DNA of 64,000 nucleotides from Paenibacillus sp. Root52 (GTDB lineage: Bacteria > Bacillota > Bacilli > Paenibacillales > Paenibacillaceae): the NCBI RefSeq assembly GCF_001426865.1, contig NZ_LMFO01000015.1, positions 1 through 64,000 on the forward strand, given 5' to 3'. Shown here piece after piece: positions 46,852 to 56,933 of the stretch (position 1 is the first letter of the stretch; each line of letters starts with the position of its first letter). The notes under the pieces were generated by a model. It ran no database searches, was not told the DNA's origin, and saw only the letters and a list, made by a program, of their open reading frames with translations. Both the position numbers and the translations under genes were made by a program.

Positions 46852-47499
46852 TTACATCGTTCGTGATAGCTGTTGAATCAACTCTTGAATATGTGCTTTT
46901 ACAGGCTGATCATCGAGAGACGCAATGAGCTCTTGATTCAATAACTGGTTCTTCTTCATTAGATAAAAATCATACAGCGCCTGACGAATGGTCATATCAT
47001 ACGTAATTGAGAAGGTTGGCTCAGCCACTCGGCGAATGACTGCCTCATCCTGGATCATGTACAGAATGGGATTAATTCGATTAAATACTCCACGCTCCAT
47101 CCCCTCTTCAAAAAAGTGACATAACTGCTCACTATGATGACGTAATGCAGTCGAGAACCCCTCAAAAATAGGAGGATACAGCTTTCTCACATCACTCCAG
47201 AAAAATTCAGGCAGATATAACACATGCGAGATGGAATGTTGATACGCAATCTGGAAGCGACGTTCGAATGGGATCGAGTCATCCTTCATCATAGCTCTGG
47301 AATCATGAATTTCTTCGATATAGTCCTCCAAAATATTCTGGATAATTTCCTCTTTGGAAGAGAAGTATTTATATAATGTTGCCTTGCTAATATCCATATG
47401 TCTGGCCACGTCATCCATTCGAAGCGAACTGATGGGTGTTGTACGTAGCACGGGAATCATCTTGGTCAAAAATTTCTGCGAGTTCTCCAGTCGTTTCAT
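46852..47499 (-). CDS. TetR/AcrR-family transcriptional regulator
   Basis: 215 residues from ATG 47499 (GAGGAGGG 6-7 nt upstream); the longer frame to 47526 has no site. The N-terminal DNA-binding domain (about 10-60) reads SLRMDDVARHMDISKATLYKYFSSKEEIIQ. The ligand-binding part is not informative. It is divergent from the DJ-1/PfpI gene, and an inverted repeat in the shared intergenic region overlaps the -35 of that gene, so repression of the neighbour is likely. Confidence 0.88.
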   Translation of the reverse strand: MKRLENSQKFLTKMIPVLRTTPISSLRMDDVARHMDISKATLYKYFSSKEEIIQNILEDYIEEIHDSRAMMKDDSIPFERRFQIAYQHSISHVLYLPEFFWSDVRKLYPPIFEGFSTALRHHSEQLCHFFEEGMERGVFNRINPILYMIQDEAVIRRVAEPTFSITYDMTIRQALYDFYLMKKNQLLNQELIASLDDQPVKAHIQELIQQLSRTM

Positions 47500-47630
47500 G
47501 GAGTGCCCTCCTCTATATACATTCAATTTCCTATCCCTGTTGTTATTGCTCCAATAGCAACTGATTCACGGTGCACAAAATAGGCGATATATAAAGTATA
47601 GCACGGAAGACGAAATAGATATATTGTACT

Positions 47631-47657
47631 AACTAAACTATTTTGGACATTTTAGTT
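47631..47657. promoter_or_regulatory. Candidate TetR operator (inverted repeat)
   Basis: AACTAAA (47631-47637) and TTTAGTT (47651-47657) form a perfect 7-bp dyad with a 13-bp spacer between the divergent genes. The right arm overlaps the -35 of the pfpI promoter. Confidence 0.5.
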
Positions 47658-47684
47658 TACTTTGAAATTTGGTTGTGCTATATT
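47656..47684 (+). promoter_or_regulatory. Promoter of the DJ-1/PfpI gene
   Basis: TTTACT (47656-47661), 17-bp spacer, TATATT (47679-47684). Spacing is ideal and the -35 shares two bases with the inverted repeat. Confidence 0.5.
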
Positions 47685-47757
47685 TAGGTCAATTAATTTT
47701 ACAAAATTATATTTTACACAACTTAAATAACTGCAAATTACACTGGAGGTTTTCTTT

Positions 47758-48441
47758 ATGAAAAAAATATTAGTTGTCCTGACCAATGTAGATAAATATG
47801 CAACAAAGGATGAGCCTACCGGCTTGTGGCTGAGCGAAGCAACTCACTTTATTGAAGAATTCGACCATAATGACAATGTTCAGATCGACCTGGTCAGCCC
47901 ACTCGGCGGCAATGTACCTCTCGATCCGAAAAGTCTGGGTGATTCGCTAGATGAAAGTACCAAAGCCTATTATGAGAACGAAGCATTCATGAACAAATTA
48001 AAAAATACGTTGAAGCCAAGCGACGTGAAAGCTAGTGACTATGACGCGATCTACTTCACAGGTGGACATGGTACGATGTGGGATTTCCCAGATAATGCTG
48101 AGCTGCAAGAGCTTTCTCGTGAAATCTATGAAAAAGGCGGCGTTGTATCCGGCGTGTGCCACGGTGTCACAGCCTTGCTTAACGTGAAGCTGTCCAATGG
48201 CTTGCTGTTGATCAAGGACAAAACGGTATCCGGCTTCACCAATGAAGAGGAAGCGCTAGTGCAACAAACCGACTACGTTCCGTTCCTTCTGGAAGATGCA
48301 CTGAGAGAACGTGCAGGTCGTTACGAAAAAGCTGCTGCATTCAGCTCTTATGTTACTACTGACGGCCGCCTAGTTACGAGTCAAAACCCGCAATCCAGCA
48401 AAGCTGTAGGCGAAAGCGTCAAAGAATTGCTGGGCCTGTAA
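47758..48441 (+). CDS. DJ-1/PfpI family protein (Hsp31/glyoxalase III-like)
   Basis: 227 residues. Family features: N-terminal KKILVVLTN, glycine-rich FTGGHGTMWDFPDN, and the nucleophile elbow SGVCHGVTALLN with the catalytic Cys followed by His. This arrangement with the long insertion containing WLSEATHFIEEF is that of the class I HchA/Hsp31-like subgroup that acts on glyoxals or as a chaperone; the exact activity is not certain. Ribosome site TGGAGG lies 9 nt before the ATG. Probably controlled by the divergent TetR regulator. Confidence 0.88.
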   Translation: MKKILVVLTNVDKYATKDEPTGLWLSEATHFIEEFDHNDNVQIDLVSPLGGNVPLDPKSLGDSLDESTKAYYENEAFMNKLKNTLKPSDVKASDYDAIYFTGGHGTMWDFPDNAELQELSREIYEKGGVVSGVCHGVTALLNVKLSNGLLLIKDKTVSGFTNEEEALVQQTDYVPFLLEDALRERAGRYEKAAAFSSYVTTDGRLVTSQNPQSSKAVGESVKELLGL

Positions 48442-48507
48442 ATCTGAGGTCTTAAAACGATACTTTACCTTCATCTCCCCCATGAGTTGATATAGATGAA
48501 CCAATGA

Positions 48508-48553
48508 CAAACAGCACGTTGCCCGTCTTCTCAAGACGGATAACGTGCTGTTT
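48508..48553. terminator. Bidirectional terminator
   Basis: Stem AAACAGCACGTT / AACGTGCTGTTT with an inner CCGTCTT / AAGACGG stem, flanked by A-rich and T-rich runs. It separates the convergent pfpI-like and kdgT-like genes. Confidence 0.85.
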
Positions 48554-48584
48554 CATTTTATAAACTTGAATTATTGGCTTTTAT

Positions 48585-49550
48585 TTAATCGCTCGATTTA
48601 ATCGCCGCTATCGAAGCCTTCACTCCTGCTCCTGCCAATCGCTTCACAATATAAGGAACAGTCAACGAGGTCAGGATCACGGCAAACGCGACCTGAGCGA
48701 TGGCTATGTCCACATACGGTGCATATGCCGGATTGAATTCTGCTGCCATTGACGGTACAACCATGGATAGTCCAGCAACCGAGCATGTTGCAGCAGCAGC
48801 ATAACCCGGTCGTTTCAAGATTGTCCGATCAACTCCAATGAGCGGAAGCATACAGATCAGCATAAACAACACCGTGACCAGCAAGCCGGACAGACTGGAC
48901 TGGAATGCAATGCCAAGATCAATATTGGACCCGAAGCTTGTACCCAGGAAAGGCAACAGAATCAGTGTTCCCGGCGCGAACATCTTCTGAATATTAGCGT
49001 CCAGATTACCAAGCAAAATGCCAATGAGAAAAGGTACCAGTGTAGCCAGCACACTGAGCAGATCTATACCGACTCCGCTCGCCGAATTCAATATCATGAC
49101 CGGAATAACCGGAACAGCGATTAGATTCAGAATGCCAAACGCGGCACGATCTACATCATCTCCGTATGTGTTCATCAAAGCCAGATATAATCCCGGATTA
49201 CAGCTGGTCAGGACAGCAATGAAGGCTACCGCAGATACGCCGCCAACGCCACTGATTCCGAAGAAGTGTACGAATGCCCAGCCAAACAACACACTGATGA
49301 TAATCCGCGAGGCACAGAGCACGCCTGCTCTTTTTAAGGTCACCAGAAGCTGTGATAGGTTCAACTGTGTGCCTGATACCAGCAAAATCATGCCAATGAG
49401 CACCATGGTGCCTTTGGACGTGAACAGTGCTGTGGTGGGATCGCCAATCTGAAAGAATGATGGGAACACCGTGTTGATTATAGCAGCAAGCATCATAGGA
49501 ACGATAAGTAAGCCGCCCGGAATTTTCTTAATACGACCCAAAATATTCAT
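48585..49550 (-). CDS. 2-keto-3-deoxygluconate permease (KdgT family)
   Basis: 321-residue membrane protein with about ten predicted helices. The N-terminus (IKKIPGGLLIVPMMLAAIIN) and later stretches (LTSCNPGLYLALMNTYGDD, FLGTSFGSNIDLGIAF) are typical of KdgT, a proton symporter for 2-keto-3-deoxygluconate. It starts 6 nt after the stop of the 6-phospho-beta-glucosidase gene with no good ribosome site of its own, so translation is probably coupled. Its placement as last gene of a beta-glucoside operon is unusual. Confidence 0.88.
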   Translation of the reverse strand: MNILGRIKKIPGGLLIVPMMLAAIINTVFPSFFQIGDPTTALFTSKGTMVLIGMILLVSGTQLNLSQLLVTLKRAGVLCASRIIISVLFGWAFVHFFGISGVGGVSAVAFIAVLTSCNPGLYLALMNTYGDDVDRAAFGILNLIAVPVIPVMILNSASGVGIDLLSVLATLVPFLIGILLGNLDANIQKMFAPGTLILLPFLGTSFGSNIDLGIAFQSSLSGLLVTVLFMLICMLPLIGVDRTILKRPGYAAAATCSVAGLSMVVPSMAAEFNPAYAPYVDIAIAQVAFAVILTSLTVPYIVKRLAGAGVKASIAAIKSSD

Positions 49551-49556
49551 GGGAGG

Positions 49557-51029
<1,473 letters not shown>

Positions 51030-51056
51030 TTACGTTTTGTTAAGTTATTTACAATG

Positions 51057-52988
51057 TTATGGGATCAACTTGATCAGCGCTTCACTTTCCCGAATTGGAC
51101 CACTGGTTGCTGTAGTTAGAACATCTCCATACTGCTGCATATTAGTTACGACAATAGACGTGATGGTGTTATAACCTGCGGCCGTAATGCCCTCGGGATC
51201 AAATTCCACCAACAAATCACCTGCCTTGATAGCCTGACCCTGTTGAATATGAGCGTTAAAATATTTCCCCTTCAGACTGACGGTATCCACCCCGATATGA
51301 ATGAGAATCTCAACCCCATTCGCCGCCTTCAAACCAATGGCGTGTTTGGTACGATAAAGTGCTTCAACAACACCATCAAATGGAGCGTAAACTTTACCCT
51401 CTGTTGGAATCACGGCAATGCCTTTACCCATTAGTTCTTGTGCAAAAGCCTGATCCTCTACCTCGGAGATCGGTTTGATCTCTCCTGTCATGGGACTTAC
51501 GATCAACATGTCTGAAGAAGCGGATGCCTCTGACACAGATGGTGCGGAAGTTGCCGGAGTTGCGACCGTAGTACTGATATTTGCCACCGAATCTGTAGCT
51601 TGCTGCTTCGATTGAGTTCCTTCGACATTTTCCTTGATGCCAGCCATCAGTGTAAACACAAAACCGAGAACAATCGCTGCGATACAGCCAATCACGACAT
51701 AGATATAACGATCTGATGTGTACGTACCTAATGCCAGTAGACCCGGAAGGGAAATCGCATTAGCTGAGGTATGAACCAGGCTGTAGAAACCACTGACTAT
51801 CCCCGCTGCTAGACAGCCTGCGAAGAATGGACGTTTGTACTTCAGCGTTACACCATAGATCGCTGGCTCAGTAATCCCGAACAAAGCGGTGAATCCACTC
51901 GAAGCCGCCGCTGATTTCATCGTTTTACTCTTCGTCAATACAAACACACCGAAGGCTGCTCCAGCCTGAGCCAGATTCGCCGCGAGTGCAGTTGGCAACA
52001 GCACCGTTGCACCCAGTGTAGCCACTTGTTGAACCTGAATGGGCATGATTGCATAGTGCATACCGAACATAACCATAATTGGTTTGAAGAACCCGAGAAT
52101 GGCACCTGCAAGAACACCTGCGGTTGAGAACAGTGAGTTAATCCCATTGGTCAGCCAGTCACCGATATGTGATCCTACTGGGCCAAGCACGATGAGTTCC
52201 ACTGGAACCATAATGAACAATACAATCATGGGTGTAAGCAGGACCTGCAAGAACTTAGGAATCACTCGGTTAACGAGTGGATACAGGTAACTCATAATCC
52301 ATACCGCCAGAATGATCGGAATGACAGATGATGAGTATTTCATGAGCAGAATCGGCATACCGAGGAAATCAATGCTGTTCACACCGGTCTCGGCAATCTG
52401 GGATGCTGCGTTCAGAATAGTTGGATGCATCAGGCCTGCCGCAAGAGCAACTGCCAGATATGGATTCGTTTTGAAGCGATGTGCAGCACTAACCGCCAGG
52501 AAGAATGGCAAGAAGTAGAAGATACAGTCACCGATCATATTAATGATCGTCAGAAAGCCGGAACCTTCTAGATACCCCATTGCAGCTATAACGGTAGCCA
52601 AACATTTAATCATCCCGCAACCAACAAGAGCCGGTAATACAGGCGTAAATATACCCGCGATCGTTTCAAGCACGACATTGATCGGATTGCGTTTTTTCTT
52701 CGGTCCACTGTTCTCTGCGGATGGTTCTGATCCGCCAATGCGGTCAGACGTTAAACTTCTCACTTCATTGTATACGGCGTCCACTTTGGCACCAATGACG
52801 ATCTGCACCTGGCCGCCGGAGTTCTGCGCGCGAAGCACACCCTCGAGCTGATCCAACGCTTTAAGGTCTGCCTTGTTATCATCCTTTAATACAAATCGTA
52901 ACCGGGTTGCACAATGTGTCAGACCCGAGATATTTTGTTCCCCACCAACAAGATCAAGCACGTTTTTAGCTAAGTCTTTGTTGTTCAT
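51057..52988 (-). CDS. bglP: Beta-glucoside PTS transporter, EIIBCA
   Basis: 643 residues with fused domains in B-C-A order. EIIB: phospho-Cys26 in LTHCATRLRF. EIIC (about 105-465): membrane channel with conserved GITEPAIYGVTLKYKRPF. A linker rich in Ser/Ala/Thr follows, then EIIA (about 490-640) with phospho-His in ILIHIGVDTVSLKG. It imports and phosphorylates beta-glucosides such as salicin, arbutin or cellobiose. The start has AGGAGAAGG 3-4 nt upstream. Expression depends on antitermination at the leader RAT site directly upstream. Confidence 0.93.
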   Translation of the reverse strand: MNNKDLAKNVLDLVGGEQNISGLTHCATRLRFVLKDDNKADLKALDQLEGVLRAQNSGGQVQIVIGAKVDAVYNEVRSLTSDRIGGSEPSAENSGPKKKRNPINVVLETIAGIFTPVLPALVGCGMIKCLATVIAAMGYLEGSGFLTIINMIGDCIFYFLPFFLAVSAAHRFKTNPYLAVALAAGLMHPTILNAASQIAETGVNSIDFLGMPILLMKYSSSVIPIILAVWIMSYLYPLVNRVIPKFLQVLLTPMIVLFIMVPVELIVLGPVGSHIGDWLTNGINSLFSTAGVLAGAILGFFKPIMVMFGMHYAIMPIQVQQVATLGATVLLPTALAANLAQAGAAFGVFVLTKSKTMKSAAASSGFTALFGITEPAIYGVTLKYKRPFFAGCLAAGIVSGFYSLVHTSANAISLPGLLALGTYTSDRYIYVVIGCIAAIVLGFVFTLMAGIKENVEGTQSKQQATDSVANISTTVATPATSAPSVSEASASSDMLIVSPMTGEIKPISEVEDQAFAQELMGKGIAVIPTEGKVYAPFDGVVEALYRTKHAIGLKAANGVEILIHIGVDTVSLKGKYFNAHIQQGQAIKAGDLLVEFDPEGITAAGYNTITSIVVTNMQQYGDVLTTATSGPIRESEALIKLIP

Positions 52989-53035
52989 GACCCTTCTCCT
53001 CTACATCGAAAATTAACATGATTTTAAATGTATAT

Positions 53036-53081
53036 AAAAAATGACCAAGCCGGGGAATCGTCATTCCCTACGCTTGGTCAT
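53036..53081 (-). terminator. Conditional terminator in the bglP leader
   Basis: Stem ATGACCAAGC / GCTTGGTCAT followed by a T-run on the minus strand. Its 5' side overlaps the end of the RAT element, so LicT binding to RAT blocks hairpin formation. Confidence 0.88.
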
Positions 53082-53105
53082 GCCTGATCGAATCAGTAAC
53101 AGTCC
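53076..53105 (-). promoter_or_regulatory. RAT (ribonucleic antiterminator) of bglP
   Basis: The 30-nt element begins GGACTGTTACTG and ends CAGGCATGACC on the minus strand, matching the LicT/SacY-family RAT consensus. It overlaps the terminator stem by six bases. Confidence 0.9.
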
Positions 53106-53125
53106 ATAAGTTGTTATTCGGTTAG

Positions 53126-53950
53126 TTAATTCGAGATTAATCGTTGAATATGCAGAATTAGATATAACTTTTCGTCATCAGAGCAGGTCCAGCCATAGTT
53201 GTTACTCAGAAAATCAGCGATTTTCTCAACACAAGCCAATTCCTTCGGAAACTTCTCTTTAACCATCAGGAAAAGTGATTCATTCTCATCCTTCAGCGAT
53301 TTGCCGCTCATCTGTCGCATGATGAAGTACCTTATATGTGTTGCAAATCTCATGAAATGAATGGAGTCTTCCTGAAAGTCAATTTTGAGCGCATATTTGA
53401 TCACGGATAAAATTTCACCCGTCACTGTCGTTACTTTGGTCGTATCACTCATCTCACCCGAGCCCACCTGTGCATTCACAAAATGCAGGGCGATCAGTGT
53501 CGTCTCAGCCGGTGGCAAGTCCACATTCGTTTTCTCCTGAATCAGCTTCAGCGCTGCCTCACCCACACGAGTCTCATCTGGATATAAGGTGCGAACCTCC
53601 CATTTCAACGGGTTCTTGATATGCACACCTTCACGATGCCGGGTTAGTGCAAAACTAATATGGTCGGACAGGGTGAGAAGCAGGTTCGGGTTAAATTGTT
53701 TATTCAAAATCTGACTGCCTAGCTTGATGATCTCCTCTGCCAGATATATATCTTCAATCGGAATGCTGTTCAGCAGGTCATACATACGGATGTTCTTTGG
53801 TGCCACGAAAATCTTCTCTACCAGATCCGTCTCCGTCAGCTGATAAGGGGTTTTCAGAAACCCTACACCCTTACCTACAACGAATACTTCTTCGTTCTTA
53901 TCATTAATGGCAATTGCCACGTTGTTATTTACCTTTTTAATAACCTTCAA
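53126..53950 (-). CDS. licT: BglG/LicT-family transcriptional antiterminator
   Basis: About 274 residues. The RNA-binding CAT domain is N-terminal (KVIKKVNNNVAIAINDKNEE, about 1-55), followed by two PTS regulation domains with conserved His residues (LSDHISFALTRH in PRD1, ALHFVNAQ and FATHIRYFIMR in PRD2). It binds the RAT elements in its own leader and in the bglP leader when the PTS substrate is present. The TTG at 53950 is preferred because the CAT domain then starts at its usual place; a GTG at 53959 would add three residues. Encoded directly upstream of bglP. Confidence 0.92.
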   Translation of the reverse strand: MKVIKKVNNNVAIAINDKNEEVFVVGKGVGFLKTPYQLTETDLVEKIFVAPKNIRMYDLLNSIPIEDIYLAEEIIKLGSQILNKQFNPNLLLTLSDHISFALTRHREGVHIKNPLKWEVRTLYPDETRVGEAALKLIQEKTNVDLPPAETTLIALHFVNAQVGSGEMSDTTKVTTVTGEILSVIKYALKIDFQEDSIHFMRFATHIRYFIMRQMSGKSLKDENESLFLMVKEKFPKELACVEKIADFLSNNYGWTCSDDEKLYLILHIQRLISN

Positions 53951-53973
53951 TGCCCTCACCCCCCGCCTGAAAT

Positions 53974-54018
53974 AAAAAAAGACCGAAAGCGATTACAGTT
54001 AAATAATCGAATTCGGTC
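53974..54018 (-). terminator. Conditional terminator in the licT leader
   Basis: Stem GACCGAA / TTCGGTC with an inner CGATTA / TAATCG pairing and a T7 run on the minus strand. It overlaps the end of the second RAT element, giving autoregulation. Confidence 0.85.
53984..53997 (-). promoter_or_regulatory. cre-like site within the licT leader terminator
   Basis: TGTAATCGCTTTCG on the minus strand matches the cre consensus at 13 of 14 positions. It lies inside the terminator hairpin, so catabolite repression and antitermination may act at the same place. Confidence 0.45.
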
Positions 54019-54044
54019 ATGCCTGGCTCTCCCAGTAACAGTCC
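54015..54044 (-). promoter_or_regulatory. RAT (ribonucleic antiterminator) of licT
   Basis: The 30-nt element begins GGACTGTTACTG and ends CAGGCATGACC, almost identical in its arms to the bglP RAT and different in the loop. It indicates positive autoregulation of licT. Confidence 0.9.
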
Positions 54045-54289
54045 GTGTTAAGTATATATGTATTATTATAGGCCTGTCTTCAAAAAAGTCAATCATTCAA
54101 AATTAGGAAAAATTGGATCGTTTCGCTGTTGAAGTGGGCATGCCGTATGCGTACGTCATATATAACAGCACCCTTTTTTCCGTATAAGAAAATAATTGTG
54201 ACCATATATGCTGACTGCAAGTCTAATTCATGGTTAAGCAAACGGGGAGCTGTCTTTATATCCCTGCTACCAGGAAGGAGCTGTTATCC

Positions 54290-54826
54290 ATGGATTCAAC
54301 CGATCTCGTTCATCAGGCTATAGCAGGAGATCGCGATGCCTTTATCAGTCTCATTAGAGAAATCGAAAACTCCCTATACAATACGGCAAAATCCATGCTG
54401 CGAAAAGAGGAGGATGTGGCTGATGCCATTCAGGAAACGATCCTGAAAGCCTACAAATCGATGCACACGCTGCGTGAAGCCCAGTATTTCAGAACCTGGA
54501 TGTTCCGCATACTCATCAATGAATGCAACACCATGTTATCCCGTCGTTCCCTCTCCACATCCTATGCGGAAGTACCGGAAGCACATCAGAGACGTTCCAG
54601 TCCCTATGATGAGGTGGATATGAGAGAAGCGGTCGATCGTCTGGAGGAATCCAAACGAATGGTCATTGTATTGCACTACTTCGAAGATTTAACCCTACGT
54701 CAGGTCGCAGATGCGCTGAATATCTCCGAGAGTGCTGTCAAGATGAGGTTGTCTCGGGCAAGACAGGAGTTATATCAGAAATTCAAAAATTTACGGGAGG
54801 TCAATATACATGTCAAACCCATTTAA
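54290..54826 (+). CDS. ECF sigma factor
   Basis: 178 residues from ATG 54290 (AGGAAGGAG 9 nt upstream); the longer frame to 54230 has no better site. Region 2: NTAKSMLRKEEDVADAIQ and KAYKSMHTLREAQYFRTWMFRI. Region 4: LRQVADALNISESAVKMRLS. It lacks region 3, as ECF sigmas do. It overlaps the membrane anti-sigma gene by 17 nt and is probably held inactive by it. The stimulus and regulon are unknown; envelope stress is common for this type. Confidence 0.92.
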   Translation: MDSTDLVHQAIAGDRDAFISLIREIENSLYNTAKSMLRKEEDVADAIQETILKAYKSMHTLREAQYFRTWMFRILINECNTMLSRRSLSTSYAEVPEAHQRRSSPYDEVDMREAVDRLEESKRMVIVLHYFEDLTLRQVADALNISESAVKMRLSRARQELYQKFKNLREVNIHVKPI

Positions 54827-55931
54827 TATCGATCAAGAGTTAAAGGATCAAGCGAAAGCGCGCCCCATCATGTCTGAACTCGTACGGAATCGAATTGACG
54901 CCACACTGGACTCATTACCGGAGCCTTCTACGTATAGAACAGAAAAAACGATGCGCTCCACTCGACTTCCAGAGGGTATGCGTCGAACCGTAGCTGCAAC
55001 GATTGCAGCTGGAGTATTAGGATTGACGGTGTTCGCCTCTGGATTTGTATCTCCTGTCATGGCAGACTCCTTGCGTAACATTCCGCTAGTAGGCAGTCTC
55101 TTCAGTGCGATTGAGGCTGATATGGGTCTAAGAACGGCCGGTGAAGCTGGCTTGACCCAGGCTGTGAACAGCCAAGTATCGTATGAGGATGTGAAGCTGG
55201 AAGTACTGGAGACGGTATACGACGGCACTCGTGCAGCATTCCTGGTTCATTTCACTGCACCGAACTTGGTTCAGGGGCAATATGATAACGGCAAAGATAT
55301 TGTGAAGCTGAGTAACGGAATCGATAACGTCTTTTTCCAAGTCAACGGAGCAAGTCAGGATAGCGGTCTCTTCTATAGTTCCATAGGAAATACGCAGCCG
55401 GACACCCTTTTATTCGAACAGGTTATTCCTGCCGATCAAGGCGCTGCCTCACTACCTGATCAATTTGAAGCAGAGATCACATTAACATTGCAGGGCATTG
55501 ACCATGAATTTAAACTGAACGTTCCTTTTACAAAATCAACGCAAGATATTAAACATGTTCAACCGGATAGCATACGTTCCAATGAACTATTCACCGTGTC
55601 TGTTACTGAAGCTGAGGTTACACCGATCACTACACGCGTATCTACGAGCATCTCACTAAACAACAAAGACACGCTCACGACAAAAGAAGAGGAGCAATTG
55701 CGTAAAATCGGTTTTGCCATCTACGATAATCAAGGCCGACAACTAACTGCTCTTAGTGGAGAGGGCTTGTATGAGGGCAATCAGCTTACTTCTGAACGTA
55801 TCTATGCCAGCACATCTGGTGATATTCAATATTTGGTGGTTAAACCCTTTGAGATCAAGGACGACTTTACGGAAGAAATTCAGGACGATCAATTCATCAC
55901 AGGGTTGGATATGAAAATTGAGTTAAATTAA
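54810..55931 (+). CDS. Membrane-anchored anti-sigma factor, DUF4179 type
   Basis: 373 residues. A cytoplasmic N-terminus of about 58 residues (sigma-binding part), one membrane helix (about 59-82, TVAATIAAGVLGLTVFASGF) and a large outer domain (about 85-373) of DUF4179 type (PLVGSLFSAIEADMGLRTAG, SYEDVKLEVLETVYDGTRAA). This architecture accompanies ECF sigma genes in Paenibacillus and Bacillus. The 17-nt overlap with the sigma gene supports partnership. Confidence 0.88.
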   Translation: MSNPFNIDQELKDQAKARPIMSELVRNRIDATLDSLPEPSTYRTEKTMRSTRLPEGMRRTVAATIAAGVLGLTVFASGFVSPVMADSLRNIPLVGSLFSAIEADMGLRTAGEAGLTQAVNSQVSYEDVKLEVLETVYDGTRAAFLVHFTAPNLVQGQYDNGKDIVKLSNGIDNVFFQVNGASQDSGLFYSSIGNTQPDTLLFEQVIPADQGAASLPDQFEAEITLTLQGIDHEFKLNVPFTKSTQDIKHVQPDSIRSNELFTVSVTEAEVTPITTRVSTSISLNNKDTLTTKEEEQLRKIGFAIYDNQGRQLTALSGEGLYEGNQLTSERIYASTSGDIQYLVVKPFEIKDDFTEEIQDDQFITGLDMKIELN

Positions 55932-56170
55932 CCTGAGGGCGTAAGAGTAGAGGAGTAGAGGGATTGTTCCATTCGTGACAGTATGCGCACAATCTCCCAA
56001 GTAGGCAAAACATGGTCACTTGCTTCAGGTGAAAAAAGAAGTGCCATATGGTACAATAAAGGAATTGTGCATTCACAGACAGACATGTGGATAAGAGTGA
56101 TGAATAGATCAGATATCACACTCTTTATCCATGATCATGCTGCCATTCTAGGGAGGTTTATGGAATAACC

Positions 56171-56803
56171 ATGCTCATCATTGGTATCGCCGGAGGAACC
56201 GGATCCGGTAAAACGACGGTAGCTCGCTCCGTTATAGACCGTCTGGGAACAGGTAAAGTAACGTTTATATCCCAAGACAATTATTACAAAGACCAGTCAC
56301 AGCTCACCCCTGAGCAACGTCGACTAACCAATTACGATCATCCCTTTGCTTTTGATAATGATCTGTTAATTGAGCATCTCACCCTGTTGAAAAAAGGCCA
56401 AGCGGCGTATGCTCCCGTATATGACTTCACCATAGATAACCGTGCTGCCGATGAGACGGTTGAACTGGCACCGAACCATATCGTCATTGTAGAAGGATTG
56501 CATGTGCTAATCGATGAAACGCTACGTGCCTTGATGGACATTAAGGTGTTCGTAGACACGGATTCCGATGTACGGATTCTGCGCAGAGTGCTGCGGGATA
56601 TCGAGGAACGCGGACGGACGATTCAATCCGTGTACAAGCAATACCTCGAAACCGTAAAACCTATGCATGATGCTTTTATCGAGCCATCCAAAAAATATGC
56701 AGATATCATTATTCCAGAAGGTGGACATAATGAAGTCGGCATTCAGATGTTATCCATCCTCACCGAGAAATACCTCACCGGAGAGAACTGGAATCAATCT
56801 TAA
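56171..56803 (+). CDS. udk: Uridine/cytidine kinase
   Basis: 210 residues. P-loop GGTGSGKT at the N-terminus, ISQDNYYKD, the NYDHPFAFD substrate loop, VYDFTIDNR, IVIVEGLHVL Walker B region, DTDSDVRILRRVLRDIEERG lid. It phosphorylates uridine and cytidine in pyrimidine salvage. The GGGAGG site is unusually far (14 nt) from the ATG; a two-codon reading frame ATG-GAA-TAA lies between them at 56160-56168. Monocistronic, followed by a terminator. Confidence 0.93.
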   Translation: MLIIGIAGGTGSGKTTVARSVIDRLGTGKVTFISQDNYYKDQSQLTPEQRRLTNYDHPFAFDNDLLIEHLTLLKKGQAAYAPVYDFTIDNRAADETVELAPNHIVIVEGLHVLIDETLRALMDIKVFVDTDSDVRILRRVLRDIEERGRTIQSVYKQYLETVKPMHDAFIEPSKKYADIIIPEGGHNEVGIQMLSILTEKYLTGENWNQS

Positions 56804-56832
56804 ATATTGGTGAAGCTACTTAATCAATAAAG

Positions 56833-56876
56833 AAGGGTTACCCTGATGTCATTACATGACGTTGAGGTAACCCTTT
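56833..56876 (+). terminator. Intrinsic terminator after udk
   Basis: Stem AAGGGTTACC (56833-56842) / GGTAACCCTT (56866-56875) followed by T-rich sequence. Confidence 0.85.
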
Positions 56877-56933
56877 TGTTATGTTCCTTTTGTTATCGCT
56901 CCATCTATCTCGCTCAACCAATGCAATACCATT

